A DNA stretch of 64,000 nt from Microbacterium sp. SORGH_AS_1204 (GCF_030818935.1 NZ_JAUTBD010000001.1:2046001-2110000); one strand, 5' to 3'; positions 27,186-41,013 are shown, counted from the first letter of the stretch. The notes: generated by a model not told the origin, from the letters alone. A program made the numbers and translations.

Positions 27186-28235
27186 TCATGACGACGGCGT
27201 CTCCGGGTGCACCCGCGCCTGCGTGCTCGCCGGGGCGGTGACCGAGGGGCCGGCCTGCTCCTTAGTGCGCCGCAGCGAGAAGCGCTTCTGCCGCGGGTCG
27301 AACGCGTCACGCAGACCGTCACCCACAAAGTTGACGAGCACGGCGAGCAGCACGATGAAGACGGCGGGCCACCAGAACAACCACGGACGGGTCGAGAACG
27401 CCGACTGGTTGTCGGAGATGATCAGACCCAGCGAGACATCCGGCGGACGCACACCGAGCTGCAGGTAGCTCAGCGCCGTCTCAAGGAGGATGGCGGATGC
27501 GGCGAGCAGCGTCGCCGCGACGATCACGACGCCGATGGCATTGGGCAGGATGTGCTTGAAGATGATGCGCGCATCGCTGGCACCGGCCACACGGGCGGCT
27601 TCGACGAATTCGCGCTCTCGAAGCGACAGGAACTCGGCGCGCACGAGCCGGGCGATCGTGGTCCACGAGATCATGGCCAGGAAGAACGCCAGTGGCACGA
27701 CGCCCAGTCCGCCGGTCGCCCGACCAACGACAGCACCGATGACGATGATCGGAAGGACGATGAAGACGTCGGTGATGCGCATGAGCACGGCATCCACCCA
27801 TCCGCGGTAGTACCCCGCGAGGGCGCCGATGACGGTACCGACGGTGGTGCCGACGATGCTGATGACGAGCATCACAAGGATCGAGTTCTGAATACCGCGC
27901 ATCGTCATAGCGAAGTAGTCGATGCCGATGCGGTCCTGCCCGAACGGGTGGTCGCCCAGAACGAAGGGGAACACCGACAGCGTCGGCGCACCTCCGTTGT
28001 TCTGGGGGTTCAACGTCGTGTAGTCGTACTTCCACCAGCCGGGAATCGGACCGAGCCCGATCGCCGAGATGGCGAAGGCGGCGAGAAGCAGGAACAGGAC
28101 ACCGGAGACGACGGCGATCTTGTTCGCGAGGAAGCGTCGAAGGACGAGGCGTCCCTGGCTGACTCCGACCGTGTTTCGCTCGTCTGCGGGAGCCGGCGCG
28201 TCGACGTTCGCGGGCTCGGGAAGCATCTGGGTCAT
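27186..28235 (-). CDS. oppC: Oligopeptide ABC transporter permease (OppC type)
   Basis: 349 residues, inner-membrane permease with an N-terminal OppC-specific helix (about 35-60) and five further helices. The DppC/OppC loop EFVEAARVAGASDARIIFKHILPNAIG (about 215-240) is the EAA motif that docks onto the ATPase. The Arg/Pro/Ser-rich tail is cytosolic. It follows oppB by 31 bases on the same strand. The C-terminal HPET-containing tail has no clear role. Confidence 0.9.
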   Translation of the reverse strand: MTQMLPEPANVDAPAPADERNTVGVSQGRLVLRRFLANKIAVVSGVLFLLLAAFAISAIGLGPIPGWWKYDYTTLNPQNNGGAPTLSVFPFVLGDHPFGQDRIGIDYFAMTMRGIQNSILVMLVISIVGTTVGTVIGALAGYYRGWVDAVLMRITDVFIVLPIIVIGAVVGRATGGLGVVPLAFFLAMISWTTIARLVRAEFLSLREREFVEAARVAGASDARIIFKHILPNAIGVVIVAATLLAASAILLETALSYLQLGVRPPDVSLGLIISDNQSAFSTRPWLFWWPAVFIVLLAVLVNFVGDGLRDAFDPRQKRFSLRRTKEQAGPSVTAPASTQARVHPETPSS

Positions 28236-28266
28236 GCGGAGACCTCCGGGAATCGGACGGCGGCGA

Positions 28267-29811
<1,545 letters not shown>

Positions 29812-29910
29812 CGCGGAAGGTCTTCTTTCGATCGGGTGACGAGCGCCAAAACGGCGCCCTGGAAAGGATAGTCGCGAGCGCAGAGAAAGGGCTCTGCGCG
29901 CACGCGAAAT

Positions 29911-29942
29911 GAGGCGCCGGAGCCGAGCGACTCCGGCGCCTC
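29911..29942 (-). terminator. Terminator between oppA and oppB
   Basis: GAGGCGCCGGAG (29911-29922) and CTCCGGCGCCTC (29931-29942) form a perfect 12-bp stem with an 8-base loop, 20 bases past the oppA stop. On the minus strand ATTTC follows. It should cut expression of the permeases relative to the binding protein. Confidence 0.8.
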
Positions 29943-29961
29943 ATGGAAACTCAGCAGGTCA

Positions 29962-31755
29962 TCAACCTGCCAGCGTCCACTCCTGCGCGTTCCACACGAT
30001 GCCCGTCTGACCGCCGAAGTAGTCGACGCCCGTCACGGAACCGTTGTCAGCGAACAGACCCGGCGACTGGAAGAGCGGCAGACCGTAGAAGTCCTTCGCC
30101 GTCGCCGTGTCGATCTGCACCTTGATGTCGGCGAGCTTGTCCGCGTCGACCGTCACCTGGCTCTCGTCGACGAGGGCGTCGACGGCGCTGTTGCTGTAGT
30201 TGTTGTAGTTTCCGCCACCGCCGGTCTTGAAGATCTGCGGAAGAGCGGCGTTACCGGCACCCGGTGAGACCCAGCCGAAGATCGACGCGTCGTAGCTGCC
30301 ACTGCCGAGCAGCGAGCTCCAGTCGGGCGAACCGGCGTCCTCGATCACGAAACCGGCCTGCTGAGCCGACTGCTGGATGGCGCGGAAGCTGTCGACACGG
30401 TTCGGGTTATTGGTGTTGTACAGGATGCGCACCGTGGGGGTCGCACCATTGAGAAGCGCCTTGGCACCCTCGATGTCGGGCTCGGTGAACGCATCGTAGC
30501 CACTGGCCGCGACGGCGGTGGAGTACTGGTCGCCATCGGTGGGGAGGAAGATCTGCGAGTTCAGGACCTCGGCGTCGGGGTTGACCGGCGTGATGATCGA
30601 CTCGAGGATCTGCTGACGCGGGATGGTCTTGAGGAAGGCCTCACGCACGTTCGCGTCGGCGAAGACCCCGCCGAAGCTGAGGTCGACGTGGTCGTACGCG
30701 AGCTGGTTGCCCGAGTGAACCGTGGCGTTCGCGTTCTCGAGAGCGGTCAGCGTGTCGGCGGAGGCCTGCGGCTGGATGGCCTGCACCTCGCCGTTCTGGA
30801 GCGCCGTCACCTGCGCGTTGGAGTCGCCGATGAAGCGGATGATCAGCTGGTCGTACGCGGGCGACATCTCACCCTTGTAGTTCGGGTTCTTGCCGAGCGT
30901 GATGCTCTGCTCCGGGGTGAAGTCGGTCACGATGAAGGGACCGCTGGCCACGAGCAGGCTCTCGTCGGTCGGCATGGCCGTGACGTCGTAGCCCGTGTTC
31001 CAGAAGTCGGCCGCGGCCTTGAGCGTGGCGTTGGGCACGACGGGGGCGGCGGTGTCGCCCTTGGGCAGCGACTTGAGCAGCTCGATGAAGTCGGCCTCAG
31101 AGACGCCGGCCTTCTCGGCGAGCACGTGAGCGGGCTTGCCGATCGGGTTGACGAGCTCGTAGTCGACGTAGGGGGTCGCATAGGTCAGCGTCATCGACAT
31201 GTTGTCGTCGCCGATCTCGGGGAACGCGGTCGTGTCGAGACCCGCGGTGCTGCCGGCGAGGCTGAAGTACTGCGTACCGCCGTTGGTGACGTCGCCGGTG
31301 GAAGGGTCGAGGATGGCGTCGTTGTAGTAGCCCGAGTTGATGGCCCAGTTCACGAGCATGTCATCGGCGTTGATGGGCTCCCCGTCCGACCAGGTCAGTC
31401 CCTCGTTGATGGTGTACTTCACCGTCAGCGGGTCCTCGGACACGGTCTCATAGGTGCCGAAGTCGGTGTTGGCCAGGACCGAGAAGTCCTTATCGAGGCG
31501 CTGGAAGCCACCAAGGCCGAGTCCGCCGCTCACACCGGTCAGGTAGCCGACCATGCCGTTGGTGTCGAGGTTGGCCTCGGGGGTGTCGCCGTTGAACGAG
31601 GTGAACGCGTTGGTCGTGGCGATCGTGATGGTGCCACCCGTGTTCGACTCGCCTTCGGGCGTGGCCGTGGTGGTGCATCCGGCAAGTGCGAGGGCCGCGA
31701 CTGCGACCCCTGCTCCCACCGAGAGGGCGCGCATGCGCCGGGTCTTTTCAGACAC
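29962..31755 (-). CDS. oppA: Oligopeptide-binding lipoprotein (solute-binding family 5)
   Basis: 597 residues, extracytoplasmic lipid-anchored receptor delivering peptides to OppBC. The GTG at 31755 follows GGAGG. The N-terminus is a lipoprotein signal (residues 1-26, lipobox ALAGC). The mature part begins with a Thr-rich linker and has the family-5 pattern (LTVKYTINEGLTWSDGEPIN near residue 110). The gene is first in the opp cluster and is followed by a strong hairpin, which fits high expression of the receptor. A second, divergent paralogue lies at 32903-34648. Confidence 0.9.
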   Translation of the reverse strand: MSEKTRRMRALSVGAGVAVAALALAGCTTTATPEGESNTGGTITIATTNAFTSFNGDTPEANLDTNGMVGYLTGVSGGLGLGGFQRLDKDFSVLANTDFGTYETVSEDPLTVKYTINEGLTWSDGEPINADDMLVNWAINSGYYNDAILDPSTGDVTNGGTQYFSLAGSTAGLDTTAFPEIGDDNMSMTLTYATPYVDYELVNPIGKPAHVLAEKAGVSEADFIELLKSLPKGDTAAPVVPNATLKAAADFWNTGYDVTAMPTDESLLVASGPFIVTDFTPEQSITLGKNPNYKGEMSPAYDQLIIRFIGDSNAQVTALQNGEVQAIQPQASADTLTALENANATVHSGNQLAYDHVDLSFGGVFADANVREAFLKTIPRQQILESIITPVNPDAEVLNSQIFLPTDGDQYSTAVAASGYDAFTEPDIEGAKALLNGATPTVRILYNTNNPNRVDSFRAIQQSAQQAGFVIEDAGSPDWSSLLGSGSYDASIFGWVSPGAGNAALPQIFKTGGGGNYNNYSNSAVDALVDESQVTVDADKLADIKVQIDTATAKDFYGLPLFQSPGLFADNGSVTGVDYFGGQTGIVWNAQEWTLAG

Positions 31756-31825
31756 TTTGCCTCCAGTGCAAGGTTGACGAGCACCCCGCCGAACCGTGCG
31801 GCCGGGGGGAGCCGTGGATACCGAA

Positions 31826-31854
31826 ACGATAGATACGCGTCACCGGATGGTCAA
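31826..31854 (-). promoter_or_regulatory. Likely sigma-70-type promoter of oppA
   Basis: On the minus strand TTGACC (31849-31854) is separated by 17 bases from TATCGT (31826-31831), about 70 bases upstream of the oppA start. The surrounding region, 31800-31960, is clearly more A/T-rich than the rest of the window. A TTGACA at 31911-31916 on the plus strand has no convincing -10 partner. Confidence 0.5.
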
Positions 31855-32004
31855 AACATTTGGATGTTTCGTTACAGACCTTTAACCTCGCACGCGCTGA
31901 TTCGAGCATTTTGACAATCCGCCATCACGTCGCCCATGGATTTCCTATGGCCCGCCGAGCGGTCGACTGTCTATCACGGAACGATTACGCAGTGGCGGTG
32001 TTGA

Positions 32005-32892
32005 ATGGCTCACATGTCACGGCAGCCCTCAGCCGACCCGTCATCATCCTCGTTATCGTCCTCATCGACGATCCACTGTTTCCCCACGCCTATCGGCCGC
32101 TCCGACGGCTATGCACGTCGGCGGCTGGCGTGGGAGGTCGTCATCGTGCTCCTCGTGAGCGTCGGCCAGTCCGCGATCTACTCCGTCGTGTCGTTCGTCC
32201 GCGCGACGACGCGCGCCCCCATCTCGCAGCAGCAGACGCAGTTGAACCCCTCCCGCAGCGCGGAACCCCTCTGGGATGCGATCTACCAGTTCCTCGACAT
32301 CTTCTTCTCGCTCATGCTGGTGGCGCTGGCGATCTACCTGCTGTGGGAGCCGGCCACCAACGCGCTCCGGCGGATCGGCCTCGACTTCCGTCGCTTCGGG
32401 TCCGATGTGCTGCGCGGGATCGCGCTCGTCCTGCTCATCGGCGTTCCGGGCATCGGGGTGTACGCCGTCGGTCGGGCCATCGGCCAGAGCATCACGGTCG
32501 TTCCCGCACCGCTCGATTCGTCGTGGTGGGTGATCGCGCTGCTCGTGCTCGCCGCGCTGCGGGCGGGACTGACCGAGGAGGTCATCTTCCTCGGGTTCCT
32601 CTTCGACCGCCTCCGTCGTCTCGGATGGTCGTGGACGGGCGTCATCGTCTCGACGGCGCTGCTGCGCGGCAGCTACCACCTGTACCAGGGGTGGCCGTCG
32701 GCGCTCGGCAACGTCGTCATGGGCCTGGTGTTCGGCTGGTGCTACAAGCGGTGGGGTCGTGTGATGCCGCTCGTCGTCGCGCACACGATCATCGACATCG
32801 TCGCCTTCGTCGGGTACCCGCTCGCTGCGGCGTGGTGGCCGGGGATCTTCGCCCCGCCCACGCCGTCGCCGTCGCCCACCGGCACGCCGTAG
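32005..32892 (+). CDS. CPBP-family intramembrane metalloprotease
   Basis: 295 residues with about seven hydrophobic helices. The three CPBP (Rce1/Abi) motifs are visible: the glutamate pair in GLTEEVIFLGFLFDRL near residue 195, the His in RGSYHLYQG near 225, and the His in HTIIDIVAF near 262. A Ser-rich N-terminus precedes the first helix and a Pro/Ser tail ends the protein. The start is either ATG 32005 or ATG 32014. It lies between the two solute-binding protein genes, on the other strand. Substrates of actinobacterial members are mostly unknown. Confidence 0.8.
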   Translation: MAHMSRQPSADPSSSSLSSSSTIHCFPTPIGRSDGYARRRLAWEVVIVLLVSVGQSAIYSVVSFVRATTRAPISQQQTQLNPSRSAEPLWDAIYQFLDIFFSLMLVALAIYLLWEPATNALRRIGLDFRRFGSDVLRGIALVLLIGVPGIGVYAVGRAIGQSITVVPAPLDSSWWVIALLVLAALRAGLTEEVIFLGFLFDRLRRLGWSWTGVIVSTALLRGSYHLYQGWPSALGNVVMGLVFGWCYKRWGRVMPLVVAHTIIDIVAFVGYPLAAAWWPGIFAPPTPSPSPTGTP

Positions 32893-32902
32893 CGACCGAG
32901 CG

Positions 32903-34648
32903 TCAGGACTGCGGTGCCGTCCAGGTCCAGAACGCCGGCGGCACGCCGTCGGGCTCCGACGTGTAGTCCACTCCCCCGACGCCGTCCGCGGTGACCACGG
33001 CACCCGTGCGCTCGAGCAACGGCAGGCCCGCGAACGCGGCGAAGAGCGACCGGTCGATCTCCTTCGCCTCGGCGAGCACGTCCACCGGGTCGGTGTGCAC
33101 CGTGAGATCGGAGAACAGCTCGTCGGTGTTCGCACCGTCGATGCCCTCCGCGAGACGGTCGCGCGCCGACCGGTAGAGGCTTTCGTCTTCACCGACCCAC
33201 GCCAGAGTGGCATCCGGGGTGTCCTCCGCGGTGGCGGCTCGCACGGCGATCCCCGCCCGTGCGCCCATCGACACGAGGCGAGGGAAGACCTGCGACGACA
33301 CCTCGTCGGTGGAGTCGTAGGCCACGCGCAGCACGGCGGCACGGTCACCGAGCGCGTTGCGCGCGGCATCCACGTCGCTTCCCGTGCCCGGCGCACCGTT
33401 GCCCGCGATCAGATCGGCATACAGCTGACCCGTCGCCGTCGACGACAGGAACGATTGCAGCGGCTGCGCGTCGGAGCGCATCGGGCCGAGCACGTCGCTC
33501 ACGATCGAGGAACGGTCGGTTGCCAGCGTCATGGCCTGGCGGAGATCGGATGCCGTGCCGTCGGCGTACCGCAGGTGGAGCGTCTGCGTCGTGGGGCCGA
33601 CCTGCACCTGGTACCCGGCCTCGGTGAGCGTCGCATGCTCCGCGACGTCGAGATCGCCCACGTTGGCCACGTCGACGACGCCCGCCTCGATCGCCGACAA
33701 CTGGGCGGCGCGGTCGGGGAAGAATCGGACGGTCAGGCCTTCGAGCGCGGGGAAGTGCGCACCCTGGTAGTCGTCGCGCCGCGTCAGCGTCAGGGAGTCG
33801 GCGGTCGACTCGGTCACCGTCCACGGTCCGGCCGAGACCACGCTCGCGGGGTCGACGGGGGTGCCGGGCACCACGTCGAAGCCGGTGTTCCACGCCTGCG
33901 CCGCCGCGGCGAGTACGGGGTTCGGCTCGACCGGCGCGGAGGGGTCTCCCTTGGGAACGGTGAGGATTGCGGTGAGCAGGTCTTTCACGTTCACGCCCGC
34001 CCGCTCGGCGACGACGTGCACCGGCCGATCCAGCAGCCACTGGCGGTTCCAGTCGGCGAACGGCTCGTCGTAGGTGAGGGTGAGGGTGTCGTCGGCCCGG
34101 TCGAGACTCGGACGCGAGGTGCGCGCGTTCGGGTCGGCCGGCATCGCGGTGTCGAAGTATCGCGTTCCCGAGACGATCTGGCCGGCCGCGTCGTAGGTGG
34201 CGTCGTCGAAGAAATGCGACGACACCGCCCAGCCGAACAGGAGGTCGTCGAGGGTGACGGGGGTGCCGTCCGACCAGACGCGATCGGGGAACAGTTCGTA
34301 ACTGACCTTGAGCGGGTCGCCCTGCACGCGGGTGATGCGGCCCAGGCCGTTGTTCGGGACCACCTGCAGGTCGCCGTCGAGCGACCCCAGCTTCTCGTCG
34401 AGCAGCGAGGCCACGGCGCGGTTCGCGGCGGTGTCGCCCGCGGCGCTGGAGGCGTTGAAGCTCGTGAGCGAGCCGACCACCCCGACGGTCAGTGTGGTGG
34501 GCGGTGCCTCCTGCTCGGTCTCGGGCGCCGGCTCCGGTGCCGAGCACCCGGCGAGCACGATCCCCGCCGCGGCGAGGAGGGCGATCACGCGCCCCGCGCC
34601 TCGGCGTCGTCGAATGGGGCGAGGGTCCTCGTTCAAGCCGTGGTGCAC
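32903..34648 (-). CDS. Second family-5 solute-binding lipoprotein
   Basis: 581 residues. From GTG 34648 a basic N-terminus ([15 protein letters not shown]) leads into a hydrophobic stretch and lipobox VLAGCS at about residue 35, then a Pro/Glu-rich linker. The mature part aligns by eye with oppA at the start (SLTSFNA against AFTSFNG) and around WSDGTPV/WSDGEPI. It is clearly a paralogue, with no permease or ATPase of its own nearby. It may feed the same OppBC or a distant transporter. The stop is near the CPBP stop (convergent). Upstream, AAGG lies 8 bases before the GTG. Confidence 0.82.
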   Translation of the reverse strand: MHHGLNEDPRPIRRRRGAGRVIALLAAAGIVLAGCSAPEPAPETEQEAPPTTLTVGVVGSLTSFNASSAAGDTAANRAVASLLDEKLGSLDGDLQVVPNNGLGRITRVQGDPLKVSYELFPDRVWSDGTPVTLDDLLFGWAVSSHFFDDATYDAAGQIVSGTRYFDTAMPADPNARTSRPSLDRADDTLTLTYDEPFADWNRQWLLDRPVHVVAERAGVNVKDLLTAILTVPKGDPSAPVEPNPVLAAAAQAWNTGFDVVPGTPVDPASVVSAGPWTVTESTADSLTLTRRDDYQGAHFPALEGLTVRFFPDRAAQLSAIEAGVVDVANVGDLDVAEHATLTEAGYQVQVGPTTQTLHLRYADGTASDLRQAMTLATDRSSIVSDVLGPMRSDAQPLQSFLSSTATGQLYADLIAGNGAPGTGSDVDAARNALGDRAAVLRVAYDSTDEVSSQVFPRLVSMGARAGIAVRAATAEDTPDATLAWVGEDESLYRSARDRLAEGIDGANTDELFSDLTVHTDPVDVLAEAKEIDRSLFAAFAGLPLLERTGAVVTADGVGGVDYTSEPDGVPPAFWTWTAPQS

Positions 34649-34710
34649 GAGGGGAACCTTACTAAACGCCCCCTGGGGGAATCCGGGGTGGGCCCGCGCC
34701 GAAGCGCCGC

Positions 34711-34737
34711 GGCGACCGCTCTCGAGGAACGGTCGCC
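34711..34737 (-). terminator. Possible gcvP terminator
   Basis: GGCGACCG (34711-34718) pairs with CGGTCGCC (34730-34737) across an 11-base loop, just past the gcvP stop on the minus strand. No T-run follows. Confidence 0.5.
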
Positions 34738-34752
34738 ACGGGCGACTGCGCC

Positions 34753-37628
<2,876 letters not shown>

Positions 37629-37632
<4 letters not shown>

Positions 37633-38003
37633 GCGGTGAGCTCCTCGTAGGCGGCACGATCGAGCAGATCGCCGGGCAGGTCGCCCTCGAGGCGGATCTT
37701 GATGAGCCACCCGCCGGCGAAGGGCTCGGCGTTGACGAGCGATGGGTCGTCGACGACGGCGTCGTTGACCTCGACGACGGTGCCGGACAGCGGCGCGTAG
37801 AGCTCGCCGACCGACTTGGTCGACTCGATCTCGCCGCACACGTCGCCCGCGCTGACCGCGGAGTCGGCGCCGGGGAGCTCGACGAACACGACGTCACCGA
37901 GCTTCTCGGCGGCGAAGTCGGTGATGCCGACCGTGGCGATGTCGCCGTCGAGGGCGATCCACTCGTGCTCGGAGGTGTAGCTGAGGGCGGTGAGGTCGGT
38001 CAT
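37629..38003 (-). CDS. gcvH: Glycine cleavage system H protein
   Basis: 124 residues, the lipoyl-carrying shuttle of the glycine cleavage complex. The lipoylation site is Lys63 in [11 protein letters not shown], after the typical [12 protein letters not shown] start. It overlaps both gcvT (4 bases upstream) and gcvP (4 bases downstream), so the three products are translationally coupled. Confidence 0.96.
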
Positions 38004-39349
38004 GCGTTTCTCCGGTAGAAGGGAAGGGCGGTGACGGTCGCGGGAATGCGGGTTCCGCGCACGTCGATGGTCAGTTCGGTGCCGATTTCGGATGCCGCGG
38101 GCGCGACGAACGCCATCGCGACGGGGTGGCCGAGGGTGGGGCTGAGCGCGCCGCTCGTGATCTCGCCGACGACGTCGTCGCCGTGCAGCACGGTGTATCC
38201 GGCGCGGCCCGCGCGGCGGCCCTCCGACACGAGACCCACCAGCACGGGGGCATCGGCGGGTCCGGACGAGAGGCCGTCCTTTCCGATGAACGCGGGCTTG
38301 TCGACGGCGACGACGCGTCCGAGGCCGGCTTGGGCGGGGACGATGTCGCGCGAGAGCTCGTGGCCGTACAGGGGCATCCCGGCCTCGAGGCGCAGGGTGT
38401 CACGCGCAGCGAGCCCGCACGGAACGAGCCCCGCGTGCTGTCCGCTCGAGAGGACGGCATCCCACAGGGCGCCGGCCTGACCGGTGGGGATCATGAGCTC
38501 GTACCCGTCTTCGCCGGTGTATCCGGTGCGGGCGATGAACAGCGATGCCTCCTGAAAGGTGCCCTCGGTCCATGCGTAGTAGCCCAGCTCGTCGAGCGCG
38601 GTGCCGGTGATCTCCACACCCGGGGTGGAGCTCAGGATGGCGCGAGCCTCGGGGCCCTGCAGGGCGATGAGGGCGTAAGAGTCGGTGACGTCTTCGACGC
38701 GGAGGCCGGTGGAGCCGGCGACGACGGCGAAGGAGCGGGGCGCGGCCCCTTCGACAGGCTCAGGGACCTCGGTTGCGGCGTCAGCAGAGGTGGCGTCAGC
38801 AGCGGCCGTGGCGGACGCGGAGGCGCCGGACGCGGAGGCGGCGGTCGCGGAGGCGGCGGCCGCGGAGGCGGCGGTCGCGGACGCGGCGGTCGCGGACGCG
38901 GCGGTCGCTGAGCCTGTCGAAGCGTCCGACGCCGAGGCCCACGTGCGCTGCGCCGCGTCGAGCGCCGCCGCCACGGCATCCCTGTTCCCGGCGTTCGAGA
39001 TGACCAGGAAGCTCTGCGGCCCCGTGCGGTAGACGATCACGTCGTCGACGATGCCGCCGCTCGCTGCCAGCACGAGCGAGTACTTCGCCTTGCCGACCTT
39101 CATCGTCGACAGGCGGCCTGCGAGCACGTGATCAAGGAATGCCGCGGCCCGCGGGCCGGTGACGACGAACTCGGCCATGTGCGAGATGTCGAAGAGCCCG
39201 GCCGCCCGGCGCACGGCGTGGTGCTCGGCGAGGTCGGAGGTGTAGCGCACGGGCATGTTCCACCCGCCGAAGTCGGTGAACGAGGCACCGAGGGCTTCGT
39301 GCCGGTCGTGCAGCGGCGACGTGCGCGGTGGAGCGGGGGTTTCGGTCAT
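38000..39349 (-). CDS. gcvT: Aminomethyltransferase (T protein) with repeat-derived insertion
   Basis: 449 residues, about 75 longer than usual T proteins. The flanking halves are normal: [20 protein letters not shown] start, [37 protein letters not shown] and a folate-domain C-terminus ending in FYRRNA. Residues about 143-200 are a low-complexity insert with Ala-Ser-Ala-Thr-Ala repeats ending VPEPVEG. It is encoded by 174 bp (38749-38922) whose ends are the inverted 15-mer CTTCGACAGGCTCAG. The insertion is in frame and falls between secondary-structure blocks, so activity may be kept. The ATG at 39349 is 50 bases below the riboswitch. Confidence 0.92.
   Translation of the reverse strand: MTETPAPPRTSPLHDRHEALGASFTDFGGWNMPVRYTSDLAEHHAVRRAAGLFDISHMAEFVVTGPRAAAFLDHVLAGRLSTMKVGKAKYSLVLAASGGIVDDVIVYRTGPQSFLVISNAGNRDAVAAALDAAQRTWASASDASTGSATAASATAASATAASAAAASATAASASGASASATAAADATSADAATEVPEPVEGAAPRSFAVVAGSTGLRVEDVTDSYALIALQGPEARAILSSTPGVEITGTALDELGYYAWTEGTFQEASLFIARTGYTGEDGYELMIPTGQAGALWDAVLSSGQHAGLVPCGLAARDTLRLEAGMPLYGHELSRDIVPAQAGLGRVVAVDKPAFIGKDGLSSGPADAPVLVGLVSEGRRAGRAGYTVLHGDDVVGEITSGALSPTLGHPVAMAFVAPAASEIGTELTIDVRGTRIPATVTALPFYRRNA
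38749..38922. repeat. Inverted-repeat-bounded element inserted in gcvT
   Basis: CTTCGACAGGCTCAG (38749-38763) and its exact reverse complement CTGAGCCTGTCGAAG (38908-38922) bound 174 bp, a multiple of three. The interior is a degenerate 15-bp tandem (GCGGTCGCGGACGCG and variants). The same 15-mer word heads the repeats at 22381 and 22440. From memory, this word and the encoded PEPVEG peptide are common in actinobacterial genomes; that recollection should be checked. Confidence 0.8.
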
Positions 39350-39399
39350 GAGTTCTGCCGTTCGCGGTGACGGACAGACGCCGGTCGGCGCCTGAAGAA

Positions 39400-39590
39400 C
39401 TCCCCCTCTGTCATGGGCCTGAGAGTTTCGCCGCGTTCTCACGCGGCTTTCACCGTCGGCGGATCCGGCGCGGTGCACCCGGATCACTTTCCAGAGTGGC
39501 CCGATCGACGCGGTACGCGTACCTGAGAGATTGGCGGGGAGGCTTGCTCCTTCGGTGCCCGGCTGCGTGCGCCGGAGCTCTCCCGCATCG
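39400..39590 (-). promoter_or_regulatory. Tandem glycine riboswitch
   Basis: Minus-strand leader of gcvT with two aptamers. Aptamer 1: CGGGAGAG, then CACCGAAGGAGCAAGC, then AATCTCTCAGG. Aptamer 2: CTCTGGAAAG, then CACCGACGGTGAAAGCC, then AAACTCTCAGG, followed by GACAGAGGGGGAG. These are the conserved cores of the gcvT-class glycine riboswitch, in the usual tandem arrangement with a short linker. It should switch on gcvTHP when glycine is abundant. The rest of the gap, 39591-39837, shows nothing clear except the space for the promoter. Confidence 0.93.
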
Positions 39591-39837
39591 ATCATGGGGC
39601 CGGTGTGGACTTGTGCGGTCAGCCTACCGGAGCGGTGGGTGGGGCACAGCCCCTGACCCAGCGCGGTCCACCGTCGGCGACGCCCTATCCGCGGCCGGGC
39701 CGAGACTCCTCCGGAACAAGGGAGCGTGGGAAGAACGACACGAGGCTCATGCTCACTCACGCCGGAGAGCGCCCGCGACATCGATCGAGGAGCGGTCAGC
39801 CCCGGGGCGAGCCTCGTCGACTCTCACCCGGGTGAGG

Positions 39838-41013
39838 TCAGCCGCGCGTGCAGCTTCCGGACGCCACCGGCGCCGACAGCGCATCGATCTGCGTCAAGAC
39901 CGGCTCCAGCTCGACCGGCGTCATGGCGTACCCGACGTTGTCGTCGGTGTCGGAGCGCGCGAACACGAGACCGGCGACCTCGCCGCTCGTCGTGAGCAGC
40001 GGCCCACCCGAATTCCCCGGGCGCACGATCGCGGCGAGCGCGTAGATGTCGCGCGCCGACGACGACGAGTCGTAGATGTCGGGAACGGGCACGGTCCCCT
40101 CCGACAGCACCTGAGCACTCCCCGAGCTGAAGGGGCCACCGCCGGGATAACCCTGCACCACCGCGGAGGATCCGACGCCGAGGGTCGATGCGACCGGGAG
40201 GGGTGCGGCATCCAGCCCGTCCACCGCCACGACGGCGATGTCGTCGATCGGGTCGAAGTAGACGACGCGTCCCTCACGGGCGGGGCGTCCGGGCAGTTCG
40301 ACGACGGGGGTGTCGACACCGGCGACGACGTGCGCATTGGTGACCACACGATCGGATGCCACCACGAAGCCCGACCCGCTCGAGGTGACGCCGCACGCGT
40401 AGGCGGTGCCCGAGATGCGCGCGACCGACTGCGCCGCCTGCGTCAGCGCGGGGTCGTCGAGTGCGATCTCGGGCGTGCTCGGCACGGGGCCGATCTGGAT
40501 GAGCTGCCCGAGGCGCGGAATTCCCTCGGCGAACACGGTCCCTCGGAGCTCGGCGAGCGCGCCCCGCACGGGGGCCGGCGTGAGGTCGTCGATCGTGCGC
40601 ACCACGGTCGAGGATCCCAGCGCCGCCGAGACGACGGGAACGCCCGCGGGGGTCAGCGAGCCGGCGACGAACGAGATGGCGAGCGCGGCCGCCGCGGTGT
40701 TGACGAGCCCGCCGAGCAATCGCTCGGGCACGCGGAGCTTGATGCGGTCGGCGCCCCGGCGGAAGAATCCGCCGACAGCGGTGCCGAGCCCCGACCCGAT
40801 CAGCAGCAGCAGGATGCCGGTGACGACCATGGCGGGACCGCGCCACGACGGCGACGTGACCCACTGTCCGACGAACGGGGTCGCCCAGTACGCGGCGACG
40901 GCGCCGAGAGCGAGACCGGCGAAGAAGCCGATCGTGGCGAGGAACCCGCGCGAGAGACCCGTGATGAGCGCGATCACCAACAGGGCGATCAGAACGATGT
41001 CGATGATCGGCAT
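39838..41013 (-). CDS. MarP-like membrane serine protease (CvpA domain + trypsin-like domain)
   Basis: 391 residues. The N-terminus is a CvpA-like domain of four transmembrane helices (about 1-125, MPIIDIVLIALLVIALITG first). A linker leads to an extracytoplasmic trypsin-like domain with His in TNAHVVAG, Asp in DPIDDIAVV and Ser in RPGNSGGPLL, in the right order, and two Cys (ACGV and the C-terminal SGSCTRG) that could form the redox-sensitive disulfide known in MarP. The ATG at 41013 has AGGAGG just upstream. By homology it is a periplasmic protease for acid or oxidative stress and wall maintenance. Confidence 0.88.
   Translation of the reverse strand: MPIIDIVLIALLVIALITGLSRGFLATIGFFAGLALGAVAAYWATPFVGQWVTSPSWRGPAMVVTGILLLLIGSGLGTAVGGFFRRGADRIKLRVPERLLGGLVNTAAAALAISFVAGSLTPAGVPVVSAALGSSTVVRTIDDLTPAPVRGALAELRGTVFAEGIPRLGQLIQIGPVPSTPEIALDDPALTQAAQSVARISGTAYACGVTSSGSGFVVASDRVVTNAHVVAGVDTPVVELPGRPAREGRVVYFDPIDDIAVVAVDGLDAAPLPVASTLGVGSSAVVQGYPGGGPFSSGSAQVLSEGTVPVPDIYDSSSSARDIYALAAIVRPGNSGGPLLTTSGEVAGLVFARSDTDDNVGYAMTPVELEPVLTQIDALSAPVASGSCTRG

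Noticed and set aside
38126..38911. Gly/Arg-rich plus-strand protein opposite gcvT
   Set aside because: The Gly-Arg run is the complement of the 15-bp tandem inside the gcvT insertion; it has no start signal of its own.
39350..39781. N-terminal extension of gcvT to 39781
   Set aside because: It would translate straight through the tandem glycine riboswitch; the ATG at 39349 gives the normal T-protein start.
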